In this document: piece after piece, positions 35,200 to 43,474 of the stretch
How the letters are laid out: each line of letters starts with the position of its first letter
Numbering within the stretch: the stretch's first letter is position 1
NCBI GenBank assembly: GCA_963725175.1
Contig: CAVRXH010000006.1
Location: 2,294,001 to 2,358,000, forward strand
Direction: 5' to 3'
DNA: 64,000 nucleotides
DNA from: DASUBV01 sp963725175
GTDB taxonomy: Bacteria > Actinomycetota > Actinomycetes > Streptosporangiales > Streptosporangiaceae
Notes under the pieces: model-generated
The model's database searches: none
What the model was told of the DNA's origin: nothing
The model's input: only the letters and a program-made list of their open reading frames with translations
Position numbers and translations under genes: made by a program

Positions 35200-35976
35200 A
35201 TGGCTGAGTTCATCGGAGCTGACCTGCGTGGCGCCCGGTTCGAGCACACCGATCTCAGCGGCGCGCGGCTGCGCGCCGTCGACCTGTCCGGCGCCGATCT
35301 GCGCGGTATCGCCCTGAACGGGGCAGTGCTGCGTGGCGTCGAGCTGGCCAATGTCGATATCTGGGGCGAGATAGAGAACGTCACGATCAACGGTGTCGAC
35401 ATCGGGCCGCTCATCGAGGCCGAGCTGAACCGGCGTTACCCCGACCGGGCCAGGATGCGGCCCGCGGATCCGGCCGGGTTCGCGGACGCATGGGCCATCC
35501 TGGAGCGACTCTGGGGTCAGACCATCGAGCGGGCCCGCCGCCTGCCGCCTGAACTGCTGCACGAGTCGGTCGACGGCGAGTGGTCGTTCACCGAGACGCT
35601 GCGGCACCTGGTGTTCGCCACCGACTCCTGGATCCGGCGGGCGATTCTCGGCGACCCCGCCCCGTGGGACCCGCTGGGCCTGCCCTGGGACGAGATGCCT
35701 GATACGCCGGACGTACCACGCGACCGCGAGGCGCGGCCTTCGCTCGACACGGTGCTCGACCTGCGCCGGGACCGGATGGCCACGGTCCGCCAGGTCATCG
35801 AGGGCCTGACGGAAACCTCGCTGGACGGTCATACCCAGGCCGTCGAGGGGCGGGACTGGCCGCCGCCGCGGAGCTTCCCCGTGCGCGAGTGCCTGCTGAT
35901 TATCCTCAACGAGGAATGGGAGCACCGCCTCTACGCCGAGCGCGACCTCAACGCCCTGACAACGCACCTTGCTTGA
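35200..35976 (+). CDS. pentapeptide-repeat plus DinB-domain protein
   Basis: The 258-residue product starts with about ten pentapeptide repeats (ADLRG ARFEH TDLSG ARLRA VDLSG ADLRG pattern, residues 6-60). A DinB four-helix domain follows from about 85: WAILERLWGQTIERARRLPPELLHESVDGEWSFTETLRHLVFATD, with candidate metal His residues (LRHL, EWEHRLYAERDL). DinB proteins use a thiol cofactor such as mycothiol or act on small toxic molecules. The fusion is known in actinomycetes but its substrate is not. Confidence 0.8.
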   Translation: MAEFIGADLRGARFEHTDLSGARLRAVDLSGADLRGIALNGAVLRGVELANVDIWGEIENVTINGVDIGPLIEAELNRRYPDRARMRPADPAGFADAWAILERLWGQTIERARRLPPELLHESVDGEWSFTETLRHLVFATDSWIRRAILGDPAPWDPLGLPWDEMPDTPDVPRDREARPSLDTVLDLRRDRMATVRQVIEGLTETSLDGHTQAVEGRDWPPPRSFPVRECLLIILNEEWEHRLYAERDLNALTTHLA

Positions 35977-36225
35977 TCCGAGTCGGAGCAGAAAGGTGTC
36001 TTGGCTCCTGTGGCACTGGTGAGCGCAACCAGGGCGAGGTAGTCGCTGAGCGTATGCTGACTTCTCAATCCTGACCTTCTGCCCGGTGATGGAGCCCGGC
36101 GTGGGGTGCGTGTCCCCGCTCTACGCCGCGAGTGGACGGCTCCAGGCGATGACCACGGGTCGGTAAATTCTGGACGCCGACGACCCCGAGTGGTCCGCCC
36201 TGCCTGGCAGCGAACGGGACACCTC

Positions 36226-37428
36226 TTGTCATCGGCGGCCTATCGCACCCTGCTGCGCACTCCCGGTGCCGCTTCCTTCTTCCTGACCGCCACCGTCGGC
36301 CGCGTCGGGATCGCGATGACCAGCCTGGGAATCGTCTGGCTGGTGCACGCCCGGACCGGCTCCTATGCCACGGCCGGGCTGGTGACCGGCGGGTTCGCCG
36401 TCGCCGAGGCGGCGGCAGGCCCGCAACTGGCCCGGCTGATCGACCGCTTCGGCCAGACCCCGGTGCTGCTGCCCGCGCTGCTAGCCCACGCCGTGGCCGT
36501 GGGCACGCTGCTCGCCTTGGTCGCCGCCGGCGCCCCGGACTGGCTGATGGCGGCGGGCGGGGTACTGGCCGGTGCCACCATTCCCCAGCTCGGCGCCCTG
36601 TCCGCCGCCCGCTGGGTGGCGCTGCTGCGCGACGAGCGGGCCGCGGCGCTGCCCACCGCGTTCGCGCTGGAATCACTGGCCAACGAGCTGGCGTTCCTGG
36701 TCGGGCCGGCTCTGGTCAGCATCCTCGGGGCGACCGGGCACCCGGAGCTCGGCACGACGCTGGCGGGGACCTTGGTGGTGGCCGGCGGATTGTGCTTTGC
36801 CGCCCAGCGCCGTTCCGCGCCGCCGACGGCGTCCGGCGCTGCCGCGCATCACCACCCGGGCCGCTCCCTGCTGCGCCCCGGATTCGCGGTCCTGGTCGGC
36901 GTGAACCTGGCCATTGGCGGGTTCTTCGGCGCTACGCAGGTCTCAGTGACCGCCTTCGCGATCGAGCACGGGGCGGCGGGCGCGGCCGCCGCGCTGTTCA
37001 CGGCGTCCGGCTGTGCCAGCCTGCTGGCCGGCTGGCTGTACGGGCTGCGCCGGTGGCGCGCGGCGCCGCGGGTGCAGCTTGCGGTGGCCGCGGCCGGGCT
37101 GGCGGCCGGCTGCCTGCCGTTGCTGGTCGCCCGCTCGGTGCCTGAACTGGGATTCGGCTTCGCGCTGACCGGGCTGGCGGTCCCCCCGCTGCTGGTGATC
37201 TGCTCGGTGCTCGCGGAACTGACGGTGCACCGCGCCGTGCTGACCCAGGCTTTCGTGTGGCTGAACTCGGCAAGCGCGGCTGGTGCGGCCAGCGCGGCAG
37301 CGGTGACTGGCTGGGCGGTGGACGCTTCCGGTGAGCACGGCGGCTTCGCGGTAGCCGCGACGGCCGCCGGCCTCCTGGCACTGCTGGCCGTGACCGGGCT
37401 GCGAGCACTGCGGCTGCCTGCGGGTTAG
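36226..37428 (+). CDS. MFS transporter
   Basis: The open frame begins at GTG 36106, but residues before SSAAYRTLLRTPGAASFF look non-coding. TTG 36226 follows GGGA by eight bases and gives the usual MFS N-terminus, so it is preferred. The 400-residue protein has about twelve hydrophobic helices and RLIDRFGQTPVLL in the position of the MFS A-motif loop. It resembles DHA1-like efflux pumps. The substrate is unknown. Confidence 0.8.
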   Translation: MSSAAYRTLLRTPGAASFFLTATVGRVGIAMTSLGIVWLVHARTGSYATAGLVTGGFAVAEAAAGPQLARLIDRFGQTPVLLPALLAHAVAVGTLLALVAAGAPDWLMAAGGVLAGATIPQLGALSAARWVALLRDERAAALPTAFALESLANELAFLVGPALVSILGATGHPELGTTLAGTLVVAGGLCFAAQRRSAPPTASGAAAHHHPGRSLLRPGFAVLVGVNLAIGGFFGATQVSVTAFAIEHGAAGAAAALFTASGCASLLAGWLYGLRRWRAAPRVQLAVAAAGLAAGCLPLLVARSVPELGFGFALTGLAVPPLLVICSVLAELTVHRAVLTQAFVWLNSASAAGAASAAAVTGWAVDASGEHGGFAVAATAAGLLALLAVTGLRALRLPAG

Positions 37429-37468
37429 GGATCCGGGCGACTCCTTGCATTCACGGTAGGATTGTGAT

Positions 37469-37948
37469 GTGCCGAACCGTCGGGCGCAGCAAGTGGAGCG
37501 GCGGCGTGCCCATAGCCGCAATATCCGGTCGCGCTCATTCGCGGCCAGCCGCGGCTGGCCGCAGTTCTACGGCGGGCTTGGCTTATTCCTGGCTGGCCTG
37601 GCCGTCACCGTGATTACCTACCTCCAGGCTCGCCACGGCGGCGTCCAGTTCGTCATGTTCGGGCTCATCGCGATCGGGCTGATCCAGATGGCACGAGGGC
37701 TGGGCAGCCTATCCACGATCAAGAGGCTCGAAGAGGCGCAGGCACCGCTGAGCCGGCGGCAGCCGTGGCTACTCGCGCCCGCCGCGTTCGCGGCCGACGG
37801 CACCGCCGCCGAGCCCGGATGGCTCGCGGACCCGCTCGGGCCGGGTGGCCTGCGGTTCTGGGACGGGCAGAACTGGACCGGGCAGACCCAGCCCATTGCA
37901 CCAGCCGCGCCGGACTTCGGACCTGACTTCCCGTCGGCCGCCAGGTAG
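37469..37948 (+). CDS. DUF2510 membrane protein
   Basis: GTG 37469 starts a 159-residue protein with a basic N-terminus and two membrane helices (FYGGLGLFLAGLAVTVITYL; VMFGLIAIGLIQMARGL). The C-terminal DUF2510 motif is PGWLADPLGPGGLRFWDGQNWTGQT, common at the ends of actinobacterial membrane proteins. Function is unknown. Its 3' end lies at a deletion junction next to a methyltransferase remnant. Confidence 0.8.
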   Translation: MPNRRAQQVERRRAHSRNIRSRSFAASRGWPQFYGGLGLFLAGLAVTVITYLQARHGGVQFVMFGLIAIGLIQMARGLGSLSTIKRLEEAQAPLSRRQPWLLAPAAFAADGTAAEPGWLADPLGPGGLRFWDGQNWTGQTQPIAPAAPDFGPDFPSAAR

Positions 37949-37960
37949 CGCGGAAACCCG

Positions 37961-38008
37961 CCGCGCGTAGTCCTGATACTGCTCCGTGTCGTAGTCGATC
38001 CGTCTCAT
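37961..38008 (-). pseudogene. 5' remnant of a SAM-dependent methyltransferase
   Basis: ATG 38008 overlaps the phosphotransferase stop (ATGA), and the first 16 codons read MRRIDYDTEQYQDYAR, the standard N-terminus of a class of actinobacterial methyltransferases. Similarity then ends, and the frame runs antisense through the DUF2510 gene. The rest of the gene appears deleted. Confidence 0.6.
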
Positions 38009-38958
38009 CGCAGCTCCCCCGTCGGCGGCGGGCCGGTCCCGGCGCGACGGAGGCGCTCGCGGGCCTCGCTCTCGGCCAGCAAGGTGACGGGCTGGCCGAC
38101 CGCGTGCTGGTACTTGGCGTCGAGCGCCCTGGTCCACACGCCAGCTGCCCAGAAGCGCTCAAGCTCACCGGGGCTGAACTCCCGGCCGCGCGCATCGCAG
38201 TACCCGGCGAGGAACCGCTCGGTGTCCTCGACGGTGGCCAATTCGTCCGCGCTTGTGGCCGAGTACAGCGCGGCGGCGAAGCCCGCCAGGACGGCTTCGC
38301 TGTCAACGACCATGCTGTCCCAGTCGTGCACCACCAGCAGCGCGTCGCCGCTCCAGCGCAAATTGCCTGTCAGCCAGTCGCAGTGACCGATCACCGGTTC
38401 GGAGCCGCCGGCCCGCAGCCGGTCGAGGGCCAGGCGCCCGGCGTCATCGACCCACTGCGGGCCGGCGACCTCGTTGAGGTTGACGCCGGGATCGTCGGGC
38501 CTGGGCCAGAGCCCGTTCTCGGTGTGGTTCCAGTCCGCCCACGACGGCGGCGGGTCCAGGGCGGGCGCTTCCTCCAGGCGGGGCGCCAGGCTGATCAGCC
38601 ACGCGAACGCCGCCGCGAAGGCACGACCCGGATGGCCCGAACTCGGGAACTCCGTGCCACCGGGAACGTAAGCCTCCGCCGTCGCGACGTCGCCACCGAG
38701 AGGGGCGGCACCGGTCAGCGGCTCCGGGCACGGGTAGCCCGCCCGGAACATGTGCCGCTGGACTTCGACGCACGCCGCGATGCGGGGCGAGTCCGGGCGG
38801 ACCTTGACCACGACCTCACGGCCGTCAGCCAGTCGGAGGCCGATGACCGCGGACAGTTGCCCGGACCTGAAGATCTCGTCCGCCGGCGGGCTGCCCAGGT
38901 GCTCCGCGCACCACCGGGCGAGGAGGGCGGGATCGACGACAGGCGCGCGAGACGGCAC
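38005..38958 (-). CDS. aminoglycoside phosphotransferase-family protein
   Basis: GTG 38958 has GAGGA seven bases upstream and is preferred over GTG 38985. The 317-residue protein has the N-lobe VVVKVRPDSPR (ATP Lys) and the core VIGHCDWLTGN (HxD with Cys replacing Gly) with VVHDWDSMV. It resembles choline/homoserine kinase-like enzymes. It probably was the first gene of a pair with the deleted methyltransferase. Confidence 0.8.
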   Translation of the reverse strand: MPSRAPVVDPALLARWCAEHLGSPPADEIFRSGQLSAVIGLRLADGREVVVKVRPDSPRIAACVEVQRHMFRAGYPCPEPLTGAAPLGGDVATAEAYVPGGTEFPSSGHPGRAFAAAFAWLISLAPRLEEAPALDPPPSWADWNHTENGLWPRPDDPGVNLNEVAGPQWVDDAGRLALDRLRAGGSEPVIGHCDWLTGNLRWSGDALLVVHDWDSMVVDSEAVLAGFAAALYSATSADELATVEDTERFLAGYCDARGREFSPGELERFWAAGVWTRALDAKYQHAVGQPVTLLAESEARERLRRAGTGPPPTGELR

Positions 38959-39033
38959 CGGGTCATCCTCACACGTCTCCCGCACGCCGATAAGCAGCGG
39001 TCTCCTTGACCCCGCCCCCCATAGGCTTGACCA

Positions 39034-39549
39034 GTGCCTGAGCTAGAGCGCCTGCGCGCGGATCATGCCCCGGCGGTGCTGGCCTTCGAGCTGGCCAACC
39101 GCGCCTACTTCGCGGGCTTCATCTCCGATCGAGGCGACGGCTACTTCGACCAGTTCGCCGAGCGGCACGACGAGATGCTCGCCGAGCAGGAGGCCGGCAT
39201 CGGCGCCTACCACGTGCTGGTGGCCGAGGACGGCACGGTACTCGGCAGGTTCAACCTCTTCGTCCTGAACGGCGGCACCGCCGAACTCGGCTACCGCGTC
39301 GCCCGGGACGTCGCGGGCCGAGGCGTGGCGACTGCCACCGTGCGGGAACTTTGCCAGCTCGCGGCCTCGCGGTACGGCCTGCACACCATCAAGGCGGTGA
39401 CCACCCTGGGCAACGTCCCCTCCCAGAAGGTGCTGACCAAGGCCGGGTTCGCCGAGGCCGGCCCCGGCAAGATCAACGGCCATCCGGCCCGCTGGTACCA
39501 GCGCGACCTCGTACCTGGCGAGCAGTCCCGATCGAGCCGCGATCGCTAA
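39034..39549 (+). CDS. GNAT-family N-acetyltransferase
   Basis: GTG 39034 starts a 171-residue GNAT protein of RimJ/RimL type: LVAEDGTVLGRFNLF, ELGYRVARDVAGRGVATATVRELCQLA (acetyl-CoA loop), and KAVTTLGNVPSQKVLTKAGF. It would acetylate a protein N-terminus or a small amine. Its stop lies inside the left arm of a 15-bp inverted repeat. Confidence 0.88.
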   Translation: MPELERLRADHAPAVLAFELANRAYFAGFISDRGDGYFDQFAERHDEMLAEQEAGIGAYHVLVAEDGTVLGRFNLFVLNGGTAELGYRVARDVAGRGVATATVRELCQLAASRYGLHTIKAVTTLGNVPSQKVLTKAGFAEAGPGKINGHPARWYQRDLVPGEQSRSSRDR

Positions 39550-39607
39550 TGTCGACAATCACCTGCCAGCTCGCGCACATGACCCTCTCCTCATTGTCGA
39601 CATTAGC
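39545..39607. repeat. 15-bp inverted repeat
   Basis: GCTAATGTCGACAAT and its exact complement flank 33 bases. Each arm contains the self-complementary TGTCGACA. It may act as the terminator of the acetyltransferase gene, as a pair of operator sites, or as the scar of a small mobile element. It adjoins a truncated gene. Confidence 0.6.
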
Positions 39608-39619
39608 TCGCCGAGCCAA

Positions 39620-39763
39620 GCTCACAGCTTCCCTACCCGCTGGTACAACGACCCGGCCGAGAACATGACCACAATCCTCATGGTCCAGCGCGCGCCAGCG
39701 CCGCCAGGGCTGCCGATTCTCCTCGACTTCTGGACGGCCGCCTACCAGGCCATCGACGACTGA
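39620..39763 (+). pseudogene. 3' fragment of a serine hydrolase (beta-lactamase-like)
   Basis: The plus-strand frame reads WYNDPAENMTTILMVQR and ends DFWTAAYQAIDD with a stop at 39761. This is the characteristic C-terminus of class C beta-lactamase-like serine hydrolases of actinomycetes. Everything upstream, including the SxxK nucleophile, is missing. Confidence 0.7.
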
Positions 39764-39822
39764 CCAGATGGACTCGAAGAGAGCAACGGCGGTCGGGACA
39801 GTGCCGGACTTGCCAGGTCAGG

Positions 39823-40767
39823 ATGGCTGGCATGGCGGAACTGCAAGAGATCATCCAGCTGGTAGAGCAGAGCCTGGCTGAGCCTCGTCTGGACGCCGCG
39901 GAGCTGGCCAGCCGCGCGCACCTCTCGCGGTTTCATTTCGACCGGCTAGCGAGTGCGGCGCTGGGCGAACCACCAGGTGCGTTCCGCCGCCGGCTGCTGC
40001 TGGAACGGGCGGCCTACCGGCTGATATCCAGCACTGACACCGTCATCCAGATCGGCGCTGAGGCCGCCTACACCTCACCGGATGCCTTCACTCGCGCGTT
40101 CGCCCGCGCCTACGGCATCACTCCGACCGGCTACCGGCGGCAGCGCCGCCCAGTGCACGACCTCCAGGCCGCGAACGGCATCCATTTCCACCCGCCGGGC
40201 GGCCTGCGGCTGCCCGCCACCCACAGGAGCGACACCATGGACGTCCTGACCAGGATGTACGACCATCACATCGAGCTGACAGGCGCCATCATCGACAGGC
40301 TCACCGCGCTTCAGCCCGACCTTCTCGACCAGCCAATTGACCTGCCCGTTGAGGGCATCGACGACGCGCCAAGCCTGCGGATACTGTGCGACAAGCTCGT
40401 CCGCCAGCTCGAGATGTGGGTCAGTGCGGTTGAGGGCGCCACCAGTATCCCCGCCGGCCAAACCTCCCCCGCAGCCCTGCACGCGCGCCTCGGCCAGGCC
40501 GCCCCGCGGTTCCGGACCGTCATCGTGGACCGCGTCGGGGCCGGCGCGGGCGGCGACACGTTCCTGGACGCCACCTGCCAGCCCCCGCAGACCTTTACGC
40601 TCGCCGGCGTGCTGGCGCATGTCCTCACCTTCGCCGCCGTGCGCCGCACCCTGGCGATCGGCGCGCTGGAGTCCTCCGGCATCGCAGATCTCGGCGCTGG
40701 TGACCCGATGCAGTTTGTTGGAGGAGAAGGCAAGGACGCCTCCGGGATCACCCGCAACTTCGAGTAG
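39823..40767 (+). CDS. AraC-family regulator fused to a DinB-like domain
   Basis: The 314-residue product has an AraC/XylS DNA-binding domain at 1-105 (LDAAELASRAHLSRFHFDRLASAALGEPPGAFRRRLLLERAAYRLI, then DAFTRAFARAYGITPTGYRR). A C-terminal four-helix DinB-like domain starts at MDVLTRMYDHHIELTGAIIDRL and contains further His residues (VLAHVLTFAAVRR). The fusion suggests a sensor in which the DinB part binds a small molecule or metal. ATG 39823 or 39832 may be used. Confidence 0.8.
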   Translation: MAGMAELQEIIQLVEQSLAEPRLDAAELASRAHLSRFHFDRLASAALGEPPGAFRRRLLLERAAYRLISSTDTVIQIGAEAAYTSPDAFTRAFARAYGITPTGYRRQRRPVHDLQAANGIHFHPPGGLRLPATHRSDTMDVLTRMYDHHIELTGAIIDRLTALQPDLLDQPIDLPVEGIDDAPSLRILCDKLVRQLEMWVSAVEGATSIPAGQTSPAALHARLGQAAPRFRTVIVDRVGAGAGGDTFLDATCQPPQTFTLAGVLAHVLTFAAVRRTLAIGALESSGIADLGAGDPMQFVGGEGKDASGITRNFE

Positions 40768-40835
40768 AACGCGCAATAAGGGCGGGGTGGCCGCGCCGAT
40801 TTGCCGGGCCTGCAGATTGGATGGCATCAGGCGGG

Positions 40836-41352
40836 TCAGCGTGACCCAAGCCTGGTCTGGCCGTCGAGAAGTTCCCGCGCGATGTCCAGGTGACCGGCAT
40901 GTCGCGCGGTCTCCTCGATCATGTGCAGCACGACCCAGCGCACATCCGGCGGTTCCTCTTGCCCCGGAACACCGTGCTTGCCGCGCGGCCGCGCGGATAG
41001 CGGTCACCGCCAGCACCGCATCCGAGCTTGCGCACTGGTCGCGGTAGAAACCAATGACCTCGGCCGAGGGCTCGCCGCAGACGAATGCTGCCGTCGGATC
41101 ATGGGGAGTCACGTCCTCATCCCCAGGCTGCGGCTCGGGGTGCTTGCCGGCCACGACGCCCTGGAACCAGTGCCACTCCGCACCGCCGAGGTGCTCGACC
41201 AGCCCGGCCGGGGTCCAGCCCGACGGCACCGCCGACCGATGCCACGAGTCCTCCTCCAGCCCCGCCACAATGGACAGCACCGCTTCACGCTGGGCAGCGA
41301 GGAAAGCCAGCAGCGCCTGGTCCTCGGCGTTCTCTTCCCGATCACTCGTCAT
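40836..41352 (-). pseudogene. DinB (DUF664-like) protein with a frameshift
   Basis: ATG 41352 follows GGAAGG. The first 110 codons match DinB/DUF664 proteins: FLAAQREAVLSIVAGLEEDSW, SGWTPAGLVEHLGGAEWHWFQ, IGFYRDQCASSDAVLAVT. The remaining motif, GKHGVPGQEEPPDVRWVVLHMIEETARHAGHLDIARELLDG, is in another frame ending at 40836. One base gained or lost in the GC-rich stretch around 40975-41005 explains the break. The intact length would be about 170 residues. Confidence 0.75.
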
Positions 41353-41523
41353 GGCCACCTTCCGGGGATTTCTCGCGGTACGCAACTAGTCCTGCTTGTT
41401 CTAGCGCCCGGTACCGTCAGCAATCCCGTTAGCGAATAAAGGGGGTGGGCGGTGCGGCGATGATCGCGGAGGTCGAGGCTGGTCTACCTGGCAGTGAGGT
41501 TACCTTCGGAGGGATCGAGCAAT

Positions 41524-42174
41524 ATGGCACAGCGGCGGGACGACGAGCTGTGGGCACTGGCGCACGCCGAGCGCGCCTCGCTGGCAGAAGATCTGGCAGG
41601 CCTCAGCGCCGAGCAGTGGCGGCATGACACCCTGTGCGGGAAATGGGACGTCGAGCAGGTCGTCGCCCACCTCACAGCCGCGGCGAGCCTCAACCAGCGG
41701 CAATGGCTACGCAGCATGCTCGCCGCCCGTTTCCGCCCCGCCGTGCACAACCAGCGGCGGCTGGCCGAGCACCGCGGCAGTACCCCTGCTGAGACACTTG
41801 ATCGCTTTCGCGCCGTCATCACCAGCACCACCGCGCCGTCACGGGACACCCCGGCCTACCTCGGCGAGGTCATTGTGCATGCCCAGGACATCCGCCAGCC
41901 GCTTGGGCTAGCGCGGACGCCGAGCGTCGACGCACTGACGCCAGTGGCCGATTTCTTCGCCCGACGCAACTTCACTGTTGCCAGCCGCACCCGTGCGGCC
42001 GATCTGCAGTTGCGGGCAGACGACGGGCCGTTTGCCACGGGCACCGGTCTCCTGGTCACCGGATCGACCCTCGCGCTCGTGATGAGCATGGCCGGCCGCG
42101 TGCCGTACCTGGCCGAGCTTGACGGCCCCGGCGTGCCAACCCTGCGGTCACGCCTGCAGACCACAGCAGCCTGA
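41524..42174 (+). CDS. maleylpyruvate isomerase-family (mycothiol-dependent) protein
   Basis: ATG 41524 follows GGAGGG. The 216-residue product has the MDMPI/DinB-like N-terminal domain: LSAEQWRHDTLCGKWDVEQVVAHLTAAA with metal His, later YLGEVIVHAQDIRQPLG with HAQD. A C-terminal domain follows. Such enzymes use mycothiol as cofactor, which supports an actinomycete origin. The substrate is unknown. Confidence 0.85.
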   Translation: MAQRRDDELWALAHAERASLAEDLAGLSAEQWRHDTLCGKWDVEQVVAHLTAAASLNQRQWLRSMLAARFRPAVHNQRRLAEHRGSTPAETLDRFRAVITSTTAPSRDTPAYLGEVIVHAQDIRQPLGLARTPSVDALTPVADFFARRNFTVASRTRAADLQLRADDGPFATGTGLLVTGSTLALVMSMAGRVPYLAELDGPGVPTLRSRLQTTAA

Positions 42175-42197
42175 AGTGCCGCCGATCGCGGGACTCC

Positions 42198-43151
42198 CTA
42201 ACTGCCGTAACTGGGCAGTCCGCGCTGCACCATGAACTTCACAGCGCGGTCATCCAGGTTGATTGGCCGTATCGTCTTGCCAGGATGATGATTCGGCCAG
42301 ACGCGGAAAACCTCATCTACGAAACCCTGACCGACGCCCGTGACACCGGTGAAGTCGAGCAGGATCTCACTGAAGTCCTCGAGACCATGCAGAAGCCGCC
42401 GTGCCTCACTGCGAGAGATAAGCTCGCCCTTCTGAAAAAGCTTGACCGTGATCGAGGTTTTGTCAAACCTCCGGACTTCCTCATCGCCAGGGGTTGGAAT
42501 GGTCCATTCCGCGAACACGTCAGTTATCACCCGAGTGGTCCGCTGGTCGATCTGGCACATCACCCTGGTACCATCCACCTCGCTTATGCTGGACAGACCG
42601 GTGTCGTGGCGCTCAAGGTTGTCTACTGTCCAGCACAGCGACGAAGAACTGAGCTTGAAGATGTCTACCATCTTCGACGTAAAGAAGATGCCCTCGCCGG
42701 TATGCCTGTCGGCGGCAGATGTACGCTTTCCCTTGGATACTTCTCCGACTGCATCCTCCACGTTATCCAGGCCGAAAGTCGTCCTGACCTTCTCATACAC
42801 GCCGACGCCGTTATCAGCTATCTCAAAAGTCAGCTGAGTCGGGCTGACCCACCAGCTAATGGCGACGGTCTCACTCTCGGAGTGCTCGATGGCGTTATTT
42901 AGCATCTCGGTAAATGCGTGCCCGACTATCCTGACTGCGTTGCTGCTATCCAGTTTCAAGGTACGCTTAATGGCTTCCCAGACTGCCGTCTCATCTAGGC
43001 CAAACGTGGGCAACTCACGGTGCCACGTGGGCGTACCGGCGACAGGTTGTGACTTCGCAGGACGGCCAGGCTGCCGACGAGGCACGTCCTCGCCGCGCTG
43101 ACGTGCACGAAGTCGCGCCATGCGTTCAGCAGCAGTCTTGTCATTGCTCAT
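42198..43151 (-). CDS. GHKL ATPase with a C-terminal DUF4325 (STAS-like) domain
   Basis: ATG 43151 is chosen; TTG 43187 is possible. The 317-residue protein has a basic, disordered N-terminus (ERMARLRARQRGEDVP and GRPAKS), then a histidine-kinase-type ATPase domain with EMLNNAIEHS (N box), IADNGVGVYE and HTGEGIFFTSKM, but no phospho-acceptor His. The C-terminal DUF4325 domain (SRSEARRLLHGLEDFSEILLDFTGVTGVGQGFVDEVF) resembles anti-anti-sigma STAS folds. Codons look less GC-rich than neighbours, suggesting transfer. It may be a single-protein switch or defence sensor; no partner gene is adjacent. Confidence 0.8.
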   Translation of the reverse strand: MSNDKTAAERMARLRARQRGEDVPRRQPGRPAKSQPVAGTPTWHRELPTFGLDETAVWEAIKRTLKLDSSNAVRIVGHAFTEMLNNAIEHSESETVAISWWVSPTQLTFEIADNGVGVYEKVRTTFGLDNVEDAVGEVSKGKRTSAADRHTGEGIFFTSKMVDIFKLSSSSLCWTVDNLERHDTGLSSISEVDGTRVMCQIDQRTTRVITDVFAEWTIPTPGDEEVRRFDKTSITVKLFQKGELISRSEARRLLHGLEDFSEILLDFTGVTGVGQGFVDEVFRVWPNHHPGKTIRPINLDDRAVKFMVQRGLPSYGS

Positions 43152-43410
43152 GGCATCGAGTCTAGCGGCGGCTGTTACGATTTTCAAATATTAATCGTAA
43201 CGCTACTGGTAGGTAGAGCCGGTCTAGCTGGCACTACTCGACCTGAAGCTAGGCCGGAAACCGTAACGATCTGTTAGGCCTAAAGTCTTCTGAACTTGTC
43301 CGAGCCTGGCCGCGCGCTGCTTGGGTGCTGGGGTGCTGGCCCCGCCTCCGTCGCGGTCAGCGTGGAGTCAGCGAGGTAGCGCATTGCGCTGGAACGCACT
43401 GGAGTATACC

Positions 43411-43439
43411 GTTCGATATATCGGTTCGATATATCGAAC
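43411..43439. promoter_or_regulatory. tandem GTTCGATATATCG repeats, operator-like
   Basis: GTTCGATATATCG occurs twice in direct tandem, and the second copy runs into AAC, making a 16-bp perfect palindrome GTTCGATATATCGAAC. It lies 36 bp before the kinase ATG in a 323-bp gap with no other gene. The CGATATATCG core is typical of dimeric winged-helix (for example PadR-type) sites; the regulator is not nearby. Confidence 0.55.
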
Positions 43440-43474
43440 TACACGGTCAGCAGCTGCGCTGGCGGGAGCAGGAC

